A stretch of 64,000 nucleotides of DNA from Ruminococcaceae bacterium UBA5406 (GCA_002407675.1 DHNW01000025.1:102341-166340); one strand, 5' to 3'; shown: positions 8,244 to 16,913, counted from the stretch's first letter. The notes: a model not told the origin generated them from the letters alone. Program-made: numbers and translations.

Positions 8244-8744
8244 TTATGCAAAAATTTCTTTAACCGATTTTCCGCGTGTTTTCGCCACCTGCTGCGCATT
8301 GCGCAGCCGTGACAGGCCGTCCATGGCTGCGCGGACTACATTGCACGGATTGTTGGAACGCAGGGCTTTTGTACGGATATCATGGATCCCAGCTGCTTCC
8401 ACTACGGCACGGACAGGACCGCCCGCAATAACACCGGTTCCGGGAGCCGCAGGCTTCATCAAAACTCTGCCGGCACCATAGGCTCCGATAATCTCATGCG
8501 GAATGGTTGAACCGCGCAGAGAAACATGAATCAGATTTTTCTTGGCATCTTCAATTCCTTTGCGGATAGCGTCCGGAACTTCGCCTGCCTTGCCAATGCC
8601 GAACCCGACCGTGCCTTTTTCATCTCCAACAACCACAAGGGCGGCAAACTTGAAGATACGTCCGCCTTTTACGGTTTTGGATACACGGTTGATAGCAACC
8701 ACATGCTCTTTCATTTCCGTAGCGTTTGCGTCAACTCTAGCCAA
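8244..8744 (-). CDS. rpsE: 30S ribosomal protein S5
   Basis: A 166-residue S5 with the double-stranded-RNA-binding-like N-terminal domain (GRIFKFAALVVVGDEKGTVGFGIGKA) and the C-terminal S5 domain (GAYGAGRVLMKPAAPGTGVIAGG). S5 lies at the mRNA entry and back of the 30S subunit and affects decoding accuracy. It sits between rplR and rpmD. Confidence 0.98.
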   Translation of the reverse strand: MARVDANATEMKEHVVAINRVSKTVKGGRIFKFAALVVVGDEKGTVGFGIGKAGEVPDAIRKGIEDAKKNLIHVSLRGSTIPHEIIGAYGAGRVLMKPAAPGTGVIAGGPVRAVVEAAGIHDIRTKALRSNNPCNVVRAAMDGLSRLRNAQQVAKTRGKSVKEIFA

Positions 8745-8764
8745 AAAACTTCCTCCTTCCTCTC

Positions 8765-9124
8765 TCAGAATTTAAGACCGCCCTCACGGGCGCCTTCGGC
8801 CAGTTCTTTGACGCGGCCATGGTACAAGTAACCGCCGCGGTCAAATACGACCTTTGTAATTCCCTTTTCGACAGCGCGCTTGGCAAGGACACTGCCTACC
8901 TTGCGGGCCGCTTCCTTATTTCCGCCGCTGCCGCCAAAATCTTTATCAAGCGAGGAAGCCGCAGCAATTGTCACGCCCTTCACGTCATCAATGATTTGGG
9001 CATAAATATTGTTGGCAGAGCGAAATACGTTCAGGCGCGGGCATTCGCCTGTACCCGAAATCTTTCCGCGCACCCTGCGGTGGCGGTGCAGTCTGGCCTG
9101 ATTGGTATCGGCCTTTTTCACCAT
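8765..9124 (-). CDS. rplR: 50S ribosomal protein L18
   Basis: A 119-residue L18, a 5S rRNA-binding protein of the central protuberance. The motif RVRGKISGTGECPRLNVFRS and the C-terminal VVFDRGGYLYHGRVKELAEGAREGGL are canonical. The start is taken as ATG 9122-9124 (MVKKADT), with AAGGAG ten bases upstream; an in-frame TTG two codons earlier is a less likely alternative. Confidence 0.97.
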   Translation of the reverse strand: MVKKADTNQARLHRHRRVRGKISGTGECPRLNVFRSANNIYAQIIDDVKGVTIAAASSLDKDFGGSGGNKEAARKVGSVLAKRAVEKGITKVVFDRGGYLYHGRVKELAEGAREGGLKF

Positions 9125-9138
9125 TTGCAATTCACTCC

Positions 9139-9687
9139 TTACTTCTTGGCGCCTTTGCCGGCTTTGCCTTCCTTACGGCGGACATGTTCGTTTGCATACC
9201 GGATTCCTTTGCCTTTGTACGGTTCAGGCGGCCGTTTCTCGCGGACTTCTGCGGCAAACTGGCCAACTTTTTGTTTATCCGGTCCAGAAATGACAATCTT
9301 ATTCGCCGTAGGGCATTCAATAGAGATTCCGTCTATTTCCGGAACCGTTACCTGATGGGAAAAGCCAAGGTTCATGACCAGGTTTTTCCCCTGCTTCTGC
9401 GCACGGTAGCCAACGCCGTTTACCACAAGTTCCTTCTGGAAACCCTGCGTTACACCAAGAACCATGTTCTGGACGTTTGACCGCGTTGTTCCATGAAGAG
9501 ATTTATTCTCTTTTTCGTCGTTGGGGCGGGCAACATGAACAACATTGCCCTCCACCGTCACGGTCATATCAGGGTGGACTTTCTGTGTCAAAGTCCCTTT
9601 TGGCCCTTTGACCGTTACTACGCTGCCATCAACCGCTACGGTGACACCAGCGGGAATATTTATGGGTTTTCTTCCAATTCGCGACAT
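9139..9687 (-). CDS. rplF: 50S ribosomal protein L6
   Basis: A 182-residue L6 with two tandem L6 folds, ending in a basic tail (KGIRYANEHVRRKEGKAGKGAKK). It binds domain VI of 23S rRNA near the sarcin-ricin loop and the factor-binding site. The signature MSRIGRKPINIPAGV opens the protein. It sits between rpsH and rplR. Confidence 0.98.
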   Translation of the reverse strand: MSRIGRKPINIPAGVTVAVDGSVVTVKGPKGTLTQKVHPDMTVTVEGNVVHVARPNDEKENKSLHGTTRSNVQNMVLGVTQGFQKELVVNGVGYRAQKQGKNLVMNLGFSHQVTVPEIDGISIECPTANKIVISGPDKQKVGQFAAEVREKRPPEPYKGKGIRYANEHVRRKEGKAGKGAKK

Positions 9688-9706
9688 TTCTGCTGCACCC
9701 CCTTAT

Positions 9707-10105
9707 TTACCAGATAAATGCCAGAACCTCTCCGCCAACATTTTCTTTGCGGGCCTGGCGGTCGGTCATAATCCCCCGGGAGGTGGAAATGATCGCAATA
9801 CCCAGCCCCTTCATAACCTTCGGCAGTTCGTCTGCATTGGAATAAATGCGAAGGCCGGGTTTAGAAACCCTTTGCAGGCCGTTAATGGCGGCAGTTTTTC
9901 CTTCGCCGTATTTCAAATTCACTTTGATGATGCCTTGTTTGCCGTCATCAACAACCGTAAAACTCTTTAGATACCCTTCATCCACCAGAATCTGCACAAT
10001 GGCTTTCTTCATGTTGGAAGCAGGAATCTCAACGGTGTCATGCTTTGCGGAGCTCGCATTGCGGATGCGGGTGAGCAGATCGGCAATCGTGTCTGTGATT
10101 TGCAT
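9707..10105 (-). CDS. rpsH: 30S ribosomal protein S8
   Basis: A 132-residue S8 that binds the central domain of 16S rRNA (helices 21-25). It begins MQITDTIADLLTRIRNAS and ends with the ISTSRGIMTDRQARKENVGGEVLAFIW signature. In enterobacteria S8 represses the spc operon at the L5 start; no S8-like target was looked for or recognised here. A clear GGAGGT site precedes the ATG. Confidence 0.98.
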   Translation of the reverse strand: MQITDTIADLLTRIRNASSAKHDTVEIPASNMKKAIVQILVDEGYLKSFTVVDDGKQGIIKVNLKYGEGKTAAINGLQRVSKPGLRIYSNADELPKVMKGLGIAIISTSRGIMTDRQARKENVGGEVLAFIW

Positions 10106-10129
10106 GCCGTTACCTCCTTTGCTAAGCCT

Positions 10130-10315
10130 TTACCAGCTTGCCTTTTTAACGCCAGGGATCTCGCCTTTGTAGGCAAGTTCTCTAAAACAGATACGGCAAA
10201 TTCCAAATTTGCGAAGATAGGCATGCGGCCTGCCACAGATCTTGCATCTGTTGTATTGGCGGGTTGAGTATTTTGCCGGCCGCCTTTGTTTTACTTTCAT
10301 GGAAGTTTTGGCCAC
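10130..10315 (-). CDS. rpsN: 30S ribosomal protein S14, zinc-binding type Z
   Basis: This 61-residue short S14 has two CxxC pairs (Cys24/27 and Cys40/43), which chelate zinc in the type Z protein. It sits in the 30S head next to S3 and S10. The short C+ form is expected in the spc operon of Firmicutes between rplE and rpsH. Confidence 0.98.
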   Translation of the reverse strand: MAKTSMKVKQRRPAKYSTRQYNRCKICGRPHAYLRKFGICRICFRELAYKGEIPGVKKASW

Positions 10316-10327
10316 AAGAATTCCTCC

Positions 10328-10867
10328 TTATTTCGCAAACGGGGCGCCCATAAGCGACAAAAGCTCTCTGGATTCCTCGTCGGTTTTTGCGGTCGTTACA
10401 AAGCAGATATCCATCCCGCGGACTTTGTCAATCTTGTCATAGTCGATTTCCGGGAAAATGAGCTGCTCTTTAACGCCCATATTGTAATTGCCGCGTCCGT
10501 CGAACGAATTCGGATTGATCCCGCGAAAATCGCGCACGCGCGGGAGTGCCACATTGAACAGGCGATCCATAAATTCGTACATTCTGTCGCCGCGCAGCGT
10601 TACCTTCGCGCCGATTTTCATACCCTCGCGGACTTTAAAGTTTGCGACGGATTTTTTCGCCGTGCAGATCATCGGACGCTGGCCGGTGATTGCGGAAAGG
10701 TCGGCGATGACCGAATCGATCACTTTAGAATTTTCTTTTGCTTCTCCGGCGCTCACGTTGACAACGATCTTTTCCAGTTTCGGGATCTGCATGACGCTTT
10801 TATAGGAGAATTTCTTCATCAGTGCCGGCGCGGCTTCTTTCTGATAGTATTCTTTCAGTCTTGCCAT
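10328..10867 (-). CDS. rplE: 50S ribosomal protein L5
   Basis: A 179-residue L5, a 5S rRNA-binding protein of the central protuberance that contacts P-site tRNA and S13. ATG 10865-10867 (MARLKEYYQKE) is preceded by AAGGAGGAG and is preferred over the longer opening, which overlaps the rplX end. Conserved stretches GLRDFRG-like (RVRDFRGINPNSFD) and YNMGVKEQLIFPEIDYD are intact. Confidence 0.97.
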   Translation of the reverse strand: MARLKEYYQKEAAPALMKKFSYKSVMQIPKLEKIVVNVSAGEAKENSKVIDSVIADLSAITGQRPMICTAKKSVANFKVREGMKIGAKVTLRGDRMYEFMDRLFNVALPRVRDFRGINPNSFDGRGNYNMGVKEQLIFPEIDYDKIDKVRGMDICFVTTAKTDEESRELLSLMGAPFAK

Positions 10868-10878
10868 GTTTCTCCTCC

Positions 10879-11199
10879 TTACAGCACTTCTCCGCATTTC
10901 TTGCAAATGCGTTCTTTCGTGCCGTCTTCATAGATCTTATGTCCGACACGGGTCGGTTTGCCGCAGTGGGGACAAACAAGCTGTACCTTGCAGGCATACA
11001 TGGCACCTTCGGCCTTAACGATGCCGCCTTCTTCACCCATTTTGCGGGGTTTTACATGCTTGGTCACCATGTTGATCTTTTCCACGATAACCTTACCTTC
11101 TTTGGGGCTGACGGCAAGGACTTTTCCTTTTTTGCCGCGGTCTTTCCCGTTAAGGACGATAACAGTGTCACCTGTTTTTACATGGATCTTTGTTTTCAT
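10879..11199 (-). CDS. rplX: 50S ribosomal protein L24 with C-terminal zinc ribbon
   Basis: A 106-residue L24, an assembly initiator of the 50S subunit. The KOW motif opens the protein (MKTKIHVKTGDTVIVLNGKDRGKKG). The C-terminus has CPHC and CKKC pairs about 26 residues apart, suggesting a zinc ribbon like those seen in other clostridial L24 proteins. The start ATG 11197-11199 has GGAGGT eight bases upstream. Confidence 0.96.
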   Translation of the reverse strand: MKTKIHVKTGDTVIVLNGKDRGKKGKVLAVSPKEGKVIVEKINMVTKHVKPRKMGEEGGIVKAEGAMYACKVQLVCPHCGKPTRVGHKIYEDGTKERICKKCGEVL

Positions 11200-11215
11200 C
11201 ACAGAGCACCTCCCA

Positions 11216-11584
11216 TTACAGCACTTCCGGGGCAAGGCTCAGGATCTTGACATAATCCTTGTCGCGCAGTTCCCTGGCTACAGGCCCAAAAATACGTGTT
11301 CCCGTCGGGTTTTTATCATCCTTAATGAGGACGGCTGCATTTTCATCGAAACGGATATAGGTCCCGTCTTCGCGGCGGACGCCTGAAGCACTGCGGACAA
11401 CGACTGCTTTGACCACGTCGCCCTTTTTCACGGTGCCGCCGGGCGCCGCCCTTTTAACCGATGCGACAATGACGTCGCCGATATTGGCATACCTTCTGCC
11501 CGTGCCTCCCAGAACGCGGATGCACATAAGCTGCTTTGCGCCTGTGTTGTCGGCAACATTAAGGTAAGTCTGCTGTTGAATCAC
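11216..11584 (-). CDS. rplN: 50S ribosomal protein L14
   Basis: A 122-residue L14, typical length. It contributes to intersubunit bridges B5 and B8 and is a docking site for the silencing factor RsfS. The start MIQQQTYLNVADNTGAKQLMC and the signature GDVIVASVKRAAPGG are canonical. It sits between rpsQ and rplX. Confidence 0.98.
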   Translation of the reverse strand: MIQQQTYLNVADNTGAKQLMCIRVLGGTGRRYANIGDVIVASVKRAAPGGTVKKGDVVKAVVVRSASGVRREDGTYIRFDENAAVLIKDDKNPTGTRIFGPVARELRDKDYVKILSLAPEVL

Positions 11585-11614
11585 GGTGCGTTCCTCCTTT
11601 GCACGAAGCCAAAC

Positions 11615-11872
11615 CTACTTGGCCTTTTCAATTATTTTGACCAGACGCCATCTTTTATCCTTGCTCAAAGGACGGGTCTCCATCACACGCACGCGGTCAC
11701 CAATGGAACATTCGTTGTTTTCGTCATGCGCTTTCAGCTTTACAGTGCGTTTAATGACTTTTTTATAAATCGGATGCCTTACTCTGTCTTCCACCGCAAC
11801 AACAACGGTTTTATCCATCTTGTTGCTGACGACTTTGCCGATTTCCGTTTTTCTGATATTCCTGTCGCTCAC
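11615..11872 (-). CDS. rpsQ: 30S ribosomal protein S17
   Basis: An 85-residue S17 of OB fold, a primary binder of the 16S rRNA 5' domain. GKVVSNKMDKTVVV and GDRVRVMETRPLSKDKRWRLV are the family signatures. It lies between rpmC and rplN with a GGAGGAT site. Confidence 0.98.
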   Translation of the reverse strand: MSDRNIRKTEIGKVVSNKMDKTVVVAVEDRVRHPIYKKVIKRTVKLKAHDENNECSIGDRVRVMETRPLSKDKRWRLVKIIEKAK

Positions 11873-11890
11873 GGTCCATCCTCCCTTCCC

Positions 11891-12097
11891 TTACGCTTCG
11901 GCGCTGTCTTTCAGTTCATTTTCGCGCAAAACAGTCTTGATACGGGCGATGTCCTTTTTCACAGCCTGAATACGCATTGGGTTGTCAAGCTGATTAATGG
12001 TAAGCTGGAAGCGGAGGTTAAAAAGTTCGGCTTTTAAATCCTTCAGCTTGCTTTCAAGTTCTTCCGTGCTCAATTCTCTGACCTCTGAGGCCTTCAT
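11891..12097 (-). CDS. rpmC: 50S ribosomal protein L29
   Basis: A 68-residue helical L29, which lies by the polypeptide exit tunnel and with L23 forms the docking site for trigger factor and SRP. MKASEVRELSTEELESKL is a typical start. The ATG overlaps the rplP stop by four bases (ATGA), indicating translational coupling. Confidence 0.98.
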   Translation of the reverse strand: MKASEVRELSTEELESKLKDLKAELFNLRFQLTINQLDNPMRIQAVKKDIARIKTVLRENELKDSAEA

Positions 12098-12522
12098 GAC
12101 TGCTCACCACCCGTTTCTTCCTTGGTAACAATTTTGCACCTGATCGGCAATTTATTGGAAGCAAGGCGCAGAGCTTCCCGCGCTGTTTCCTCGGGGATGC
12201 CGCCCATCTCAAACATCACGCGGCCCGGCTTGACTACAGCCACCCAGTATTCAGGCGCACCCTTTCCGGAACCCATGCGGACTTCGGCGGGTTTTTTCGT
12301 AACTGGCTTATCCGGGAAAATCTTAATCCATACCTGGCCGAACCTTTTTGTATAGCGGGTCATGGCAACACGCGCGGCCTCAATCTGGTTAGCGGTAATC
12401 CATGCCGGTTCCAGCGCCTGAAGGCCGTATTCACCGTAATCCACCTTATTGCCGCGGGTGCATTTTCCCGTCATGCGTCCGCGCTGCACTTTGCGGTATT
12501 TCACGCGTTTGGGCATCAGCAT
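12094..12522 (-). CDS. rplP: 50S ribosomal protein L16
   Basis: A 142-residue L16, a late-assembly 50S protein that helps position A-site tRNA. The sequence MPKRVKYRKVQRGRMTG and the GSGKGAPEYWVAVVKPGR signature are present. The first ATG (12520-12522) overlaps the rpsC stop by one base (TAATG); a second ATG two codons in is also possible. It overlaps rpmC by four bases. Confidence 0.97.
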   Translation of the reverse strand: MLMPKRVKYRKVQRGRMTGKCTRGNKVDYGEYGLQALEPAWITANQIEAARVAMTRYTKRFGQVWIKIFPDKPVTKKPAEVRMGSGKGAPEYWVAVVKPGRVMFEMGGIPEETAREALRLASNKLPIRCKIVTKEETGGEQS

Positions 12523-13208
12523 TACCTGCCGCCTCCTTCTCTGCGGGGCCTCTGCGGCTGCTGCAGCTGCTTGTGGTTATCCTGCAGCACTTCACCCCTG
12601 TAAATCCAAACCTTTACACCAATGCGGCCGTAGGTTGTGGCGGCTTCTGCAAATCCGTAATCAATGTCGGCGCGGATGGTCTGAAGGGGAATGGTCCCAT
12701 CGTGGTATTGTTCTCTTCTAGCGATTTCTGCGCCGCCCAAACGGCCGGAAACCTGCGTTTTGATCCCCTTTGCGCCCATCTTCATGGCGCGGCCGATGCA
12801 CTGCTTCATAGCACGGCGGAAGGAAATCCTTTTTTCAAGCTGCTGCGCAATATTTTCCGCAACCAGCTGGGCGTTCAGATCGGGCGACTTAACCTCAACG
12901 ATATTGATCGTTACAGGCTTGTTCAGAAATTTCTGACAATCGGTACGCAGCTTATCAATCTCAGAACCGCCTTTGCCGATTACAATGCCCGGCTTTGCGC
13001 AATGGATATGGATGCGCACTTTGGACGCGTCACGCTCAATTTCAATCTTCGGGACACCAGCTATTTTGAGGCGTTTCATCAGCATCTTGCGGAGATTGTA
13101 ATCTTCAACAAGCGTGTTGCCGAAATCTGCGTCTTTTACAAACCAGCGGGAGTCCCAATCTTTAATAACACCCACGCGGAAACCGTGTGGATTGATTTTC
13201 TGGCCCAT
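12522..13208 (-). CDS. rpsC: 30S ribosomal protein S3
   Basis: A 228-residue S3 with an N-terminal KH type 2 domain (GKGGSEID loop near residue 80) and a C-terminal S3 domain. S3 lines the mRNA entry channel with S4 and S5 and contributes to helicase activity. The C-terminal tail is basic and Gly/Arg rich (QRPRREGGGR). It is coupled to rplP by a one-base overlap. Confidence 0.98.
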   Translation of the reverse strand: MGQKINPHGFRVGVIKDWDSRWFVKDADFGNTLVEDYNLRKMLMKRLKIAGVPKIEIERDASKVRIHIHCAKPGIVIGKGGSEIDKLRTDCQKFLNKPVTINIVEVKSPDLNAQLVAENIAQQLEKRISFRRAMKQCIGRAMKMGAKGIKTQVSGRLGGAEIARREQYHDGTIPLQTIRADIDYGFAEAATTYGRIGVKVWIYRGEVLQDNHKQLQQPQRPRREGGGR

Positions 13209-13224
13209 AATTTACCTCCTCGCC

Positions 13225-13572
13225 TTATTCTTTCTCTTTGAGCACCATGGTCACATGCGACGTCCGCTTGAGGATACGGTACGCGCGGCCCTGCGCCCTC
13301 GGACGAATCCGCTTGAGGATCGGACCCGGACATACGAAGCACTGCGAAACGTAAAGCCTAGAAACATCCATGCTTTTGTTGTTCTCGGCATTGGCAATAG
13401 CCGATTTCAACAGCTTAACCAACGGTTCGCATGCGGCTTTCGGAGTATGCTTCAGAATAGCCATTGCAACGTTCGCCGGTTTGTTGCGGATCAGATCAAG
13501 CACGATCTCGACTTTTCGGGGAGAAATCCGGGCATATCTCAGGTAAGCCCTGGCTTCCATGCTCTCTTCCAT
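13225..13572 (-). CDS. rplV: 50S ribosomal protein L22
   Basis: A 115-residue L22, whose long beta-hairpin lines the exit tunnel constriction where macrolide-resistance mutations occur. The signature KRIRPRAQGRAYRILKRTSHVTMVL is intact. Of three in-frame ATGs, 13570-13572 (MEESMEARAYLRYARI) has AAAGGAG eight bases upstream and is the likely start. It lies between rpsS and rpsC. Confidence 0.97.
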   Translation of the reverse strand: MEESMEARAYLRYARISPRKVEIVLDLIRNKPANVAMAILKHTPKAACEPLVKLLKSAIANAENNKSMDVSRLYVSQCFVCPGPILKRIRPRAQGRAYRILKRTSHVTMVLKEKE

Positions 13573-13593
13573 GCTATGCACTCCTTTCAGCCG

Positions 13594-13899
13594 TTATTTG
13601 CTTCCCGCCGGGGCACTGCCACCGGCAGGCGCTGTCGTTTTGGAACCGGAATGGCCGCGGAAGGTCCTTGTGGGTGCAAATTCACCCAGCCTGTGGCCAA
13701 CCATATCCTCTGTAATATATACGGGGACGTGTTTGCGGCCGTCGTGGACGGCAATCGTATGACCGACAAAATCGGGGAAAATCGTGGAAGACCTGCTCCA
13801 GGTCTTGATGATTTTCTTTTCGCCGGCTGCATTCATTTCTTTGATCCGTTTCAGCAGCACCGGCTGGACATAGGGTCCTTTTTTTATGCTTCTTCCCAT
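13594..13899 (-). CDS. rpsS: 30S ribosomal protein S19
   Basis: A 101-residue S19 of the 30S head, partner of S13. MGRSIKKGPYVQPVLLKRI and the signature GHRLGEFAPTRTFRGHSG are canonical. The C-terminus carries an Ala/Gly/Ser-rich tail (TAPAGGSAPAGSK), making it roughly ten residues longer than the usual S19. ATG 13897-13899 is chosen because AAGGAG lies ten bases upstream. Confidence 0.97.
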   Translation of the reverse strand: MGRSIKKGPYVQPVLLKRIKEMNAAGEKKIIKTWSRSSTIFPDFVGHTIAVHDGRKHVPVYITEDMVGHRLGEFAPTRTFRGHSGSKTTAPAGGSAPAGSK

Positions 13900-13925
13900 A
13901 ATCTGCAAGCTCCTTTCCGCACGCC

Positions 13926-14759
13926 TTATTTCCCGTTCCTGCGTTTGACGATATACTTATTGGAATGGTTGTGACGCGAGCGCGTCTTGTACCCTAAAGC
14001 CGGCTTGCCCCACGGGGTAACAGGTCCGGAACGCCCGATGGGTGCTTTGCCTTCGCCGCCGCCGTGCGGGTGGTCGTTCGGGTTCATGGCGGAACCGCGG
14101 ACGGTCGGCCGCCAGCCCATGTGACGTTTGCGGCCAGCTTTGCCGATTTTCAGGTTTTCGTGGTCTATATTGCTGACTTGGCCGATGGTAGCCATGCAGC
14201 CAATTGGTACGTTGCGCAGCTCACCGGAAGGCAGGCGGAGCAGCGCCATGCCGTTTTCTTTTGCCATAAGCTGAGCCATAATGCCCGCTGCGCGGGCCAT
14301 CTGGGCACCCTTGCCGGGATAAAGTTCTACGTTATGAATAAAAGTACCGACCGGGATGTTTTCCAGCGGAAGCGCATTGCCCGGTTTGATATCTGCGCTG
14401 GTTCCGGAAACAATGGTGTCGCCGGTTTTAATCCCTTCCGGCGCAATGATATAGCTCTTTTCTCCGTCTGAATATTCAATCAAGGCGATAAACGCACTGC
14501 GGTTTGGGTCATACTCAATTCCCATGACCTTGGCGGGTTCGTCGAACTTACGGCGCTTGAAATCAATAATACGGTATTTCTTGCGGTTGCCGCCGCCGCG
14601 GTGGCGAACGGTGATCCGGCCGTAGCTGTTGCGCCCGGACTTATTTTTCCGGGTAGCCAGCAGGCTTTTCTCCGGCGTCTTTTTCGTGAGCATGCTGTGA
14701 TCCATCACAGACATATTGCGCCGGGAAGCCGTTGTCGGCTTAAAATTGATAGTTGGCAT
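13926..14759 (-). CDS. rplB: 50S ribosomal protein L2
   Basis: A 277-residue L2, one of the most conserved ribosomal proteins, needed for subunit association and peptidyl transfer. The C-terminal region with the conserved His (MNPNDHPHGGGEGKAPIGR) is intact. It lies between rplW and rpsS. The intergenic space to rplW (14760-14833) can form two small hairpins on the transcript. Confidence 0.98.
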   Translation of the reverse strand: MPTINFKPTTASRRNMSVMDHSMLTKKTPEKSLLATRKNKSGRNSYGRITVRHRGGGNRKKYRIIDFKRRKFDEPAKVMGIEYDPNRSAFIALIEYSDGEKSYIIAPEGIKTGDTIVSGTSADIKPGNALPLENIPVGTFIHNVELYPGKGAQMARAAGIMAQLMAKENGMALLRLPSGELRNVPIGCMATIGQVSNIDHENLKIGKAGRKRHMGWRPTVRGSAMNPNDHPHGGGEGKAPIGRSGPVTPWGKPALGYKTRSRHNHSNKYIVKRRNGK

Positions 14760-14833
14760 CTTTCACACTCCTCATGACGGCTTTGCGGGGAATTGCCGGT
14801 TCCCCATTCATGCTTCCGCCTTTTCAGCGGAAA

Positions 14834-15124
14834 TTACATCATGCTTTCAAAAAATTCGATTCCTTTGCTGTCGGGTTTCAGGGTAACGACTGCTTTCTTC
14901 CAAGCGCTGGTGTAGCCCTGATTTCTGCCCTGGCGGCGGAAACGGCCGCGGACGTGCACAGTAGTCACTTTGGCGACTTTTACGTCGAACAGTTCTTCAA
15001 CCGCCCGGGATATATCAATTTTGGTTGCATCCATCGCCACGCGGAAGGTGTATTTTTTGCCGCCGATGCCGGACATACTTTTCTCCGACACAACCGGGCG
15101 GATGATAATTTCCTGTGCTGTCAT
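14834..15124 (-). CDS. rplW: 50S ribosomal protein L23
   Basis: A 96-residue L23 at the exit tunnel, the docking site for trigger factor and SRP. The stretch IIIRPVVSEKSM and the VRGRFRRQGRNQGYTSAWKKAVV region are typical. The start ATG directly abuts the rplD stop (TAAATG), indicating coupling. Confidence 0.98.
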   Translation of the reverse strand: MTAQEIIIRPVVSEKSMSGIGGKKYTFRVAMDATKIDISRAVEELFDVKVAKVTTVHVRGRFRRQGRNQGYTSAWKKAVVTLKPDSKGIEFFESMM

Positions 15125-15748
15125 TTAAGCATACACCTCCTCGATGCGTGCAACCGCATCCTTTGCCACAATAAATTTGTCTGCATTCAGGATATCGTAA
15201 ACACTCAGTGTGTTTACAGCTGCGGTTTTCACCCCGCGGATATTCGCGGCAGACGAAATAACTTTATCGTCTGCCTGCGGCAGGACGATAAGGGCTTTTT
15301 TGTTTGAACCAAGCGCCTTAAGCATAGCCACAATATCTTTTGTGTGGTATCCATCCACAGCGATTTTGTCGACTACGACCATCTCACTGTCAAGGACTTT
15401 GCTTGAAAGCGCCGACTTCAGGGCGAGCCGTTTTTCCTTTTTATTCATTGCCATGCTGTAATCGCGCGGCTTGGGGGCAAAAACAATTCCGCCGTGCCTC
15501 CACTGCGGCGCACGGATCGAGCCCTGGCGGGCGTGGCCCGTGCCCTTTTGTCTCCAGGGCTTTTTGCCGCCGCCGGAAACCTCCGCACGGGTCTTGGCTG
15601 ACTGCGTTCCCTGGCGAAGATTGGCCAGGTGGCAGACAACCGCGTCGTGCATGGCCGACTGATTCGGTTCAATTCCAAATATGGCGTCCGACAGATCCAT
15701 CTTTCCGACTTCCTTGCCTGCCATATCAAGTACTGCTACTGTAGGCAT
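15125..15748 (-). CDS. rplD: 50S ribosomal protein L4
   Basis: A 207-residue L4 with the tunnel-lining extended loop (GGGKKPWRQKGTGHARQGSIRAP). The start is ATG 15746-15748 (MPTVAVLDM) with GGAGGAG upstream. In enterobacteria L4 represses the S10 operon by binding its leader; the long structured leader of this operon raises that possibility here without proving it. Confidence 0.98.
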   Translation of the reverse strand: MPTVAVLDMAGKEVGKMDLSDAIFGIEPNQSAMHDAVVCHLANLRQGTQSAKTRAEVSGGGKKPWRQKGTGHARQGSIRAPQWRHGGIVFAPKPRDYSMAMNKKEKRLALKSALSSKVLDSEMVVVDKIAVDGYHTKDIVAMLKALGSNKKALIVLPQADDKVISSAANIRGVKTAAVNTLSVYDILNADKFIVAKDAVARIEEVYA

Positions 15749-15765
15749 TTCTGCTCCTCCTTCCC

Positions 15766-16407
15766 TCAAGCCTTGGCAGCTTTCACGCTGTCACGGATGA
15801 CCACGATGCCGCCGTTCGGGCCGGGGACCGCACCCTTGATGGCAATCAGGTTGTTTTCTGCGTCCACGGTGGCTACGGAAAGATTCTGCACCGTAACCTG
15901 TTCCGCACCCATGTGCCCGGCCATTTTCATACCCGGAAAAACTCGGGACGGGTCGGAATTGGAACCGTTGGAACCGCCATGGCGGGCAACAGGCCCGGAA
16001 CCGTGGGATTCCTTCAGGCGCTGAAAGTTCCAACGCTTAATAACACCGGCATACCCCTTGCCTTTACTGGTAGCGGTTACGTCAACCTTGTCACCGGCCG
16101 CAAAGACGTCCGCCTTAACCAGGTCGCCCACTTTGTAAGCGTCCGGATCATCAAAACGAAATTCATGAAGCGTTTTTTTCGGGGCAACATTTGCTTTGTC
16201 AAAATGGCCCTTCATAGGCTTGTTCACTTTTCCGGCTTTCAGGTCGCCGAACCCCATCTGCACGCTCGAATAGCCGTCGTTTTCCCCTGTTTTTTTCTGC
16301 GCAATCACGCAGGGGCCGGCCTCGATCACCGTAACGGGGACAACCTTGCCCTCTTTGTCGAAGATCTGCGTCATGCCGACCTTCCTGCCGATAATCCCTT
16401 TGTTCAT
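15766..16407 (-). CDS. rplC: 50S ribosomal protein L3
   Basis: A 213-residue L3, an assembly initiator whose extension reaches the peptidyl transferase centre. It opens MNKGIIGRKVGMTQIFDKEG and has the signature stretch GSGPVARHGGSNGSNSDPSRVFPGMKMAGHMG. AAGGAGGT precedes the ATG. Between rpsJ and rplC the transcript can form a GTTGGCC/GGCCAAC hairpin at about 16432-16450. Confidence 0.98.
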   Translation of the reverse strand: MNKGIIGRKVGMTQIFDKEGKVVPVTVIEAGPCVIAQKKTGENDGYSSVQMGFGDLKAGKVNKPMKGHFDKANVAPKKTLHEFRFDDPDAYKVGDLVKADVFAAGDKVDVTATSKGKGYAGVIKRWNFQRLKESHGSGPVARHGGSNGSNSDPSRVFPGMKMAGHMGAEQVTVQNLSVATVDAENNLIAIKGAVPGPNGGIVVIRDSVKAAKA

Positions 16408-16475
16408 AATTTACCTCCTTGCAGGTTATTGGTTGGCCCTCCGGCCAACATGACCCCAACCGCCGGTCGGTTGAA

Positions 16476-16787
16476 TCAGAGCTTAATCTCCACTTCAACA
16501 CCTGCGGGGAGCTCCAGGCCCATTAAAGATTCCACTGTCTTATTGGAAGGCCTGAGGATATCAATCAGTCTCTTATGGGTCCTCATCTCGAACTGTTCAC
16601 GGCTGTCCTTATATTTGTGGACGGCGCGCAGAATCGTGATGATCTGCTTTTCCGTCGGGAGCGGAACGGGGCCGGAAACTCTAGCGCCCGTGCGCTTTGC
16701 GGTCTGGACAATCTTTTCAGCCGACTGGTCTACCAGCTGGTGATCGTACCCTTTGATTCTGATCCTGATTTTTTCTTTGACTGCCAC
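16476..16787 (-). CDS. rpsJ: 30S ribosomal protein S10
   Basis: A 103-residue S10, first gene of the superoperon; it also acts in NusB/NusE antitermination in other bacteria. The peptide begins MAVKEKIRIRIKGYDHQL and contains the conserved GPVPLPTEKQIITILR stretch. The start codon is GTG (16785-16787), with GGAGGCGATCCAC immediately upstream. About 280 nucleotides of leader separate it from the promoter. Confidence 0.98.
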   Translation of the reverse strand: MAVKEKIRIRIKGYDHQLVDQSAEKIVQTAKRTGARVSGPVPLPTEKQIITILRAVHKYKDSREQFEMRTHKRLIDILRPSNKTVESLMGLELPAGVEVEIKL

Positions 16788-16868
16788 GTGGATCGCCTCC
16801 TTATTGTAGTTGGCGGGCGACGTCCTTTAAATCCTAACACAGCGCCGGGTGTTTCTTCCCTTTTGCAT

Positions 16869-16902
16869 AAAAAAAACGGATTTCCTTACGAGCCGAAATC
16901 CG
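16869..16902 (-). terminator. Intrinsic terminator hairpin inside the S10 leader
   Basis: On the minus strand CGGATTTC pairs perfectly with GAAATCCG over eight base pairs around a ten-base loop (16877-16902), followed by eight consecutive T (16869-16876). It lies between the S10 promoter and rpsJ with no gene before it, so it fits an attenuator. Its 5' arm (CCCGGATTT) could instead pair with the upstream AAACCGGG as a partial antiterminator. Confidence 0.75.
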
Positions 16903-16913
16903 GGTGTAGGCTT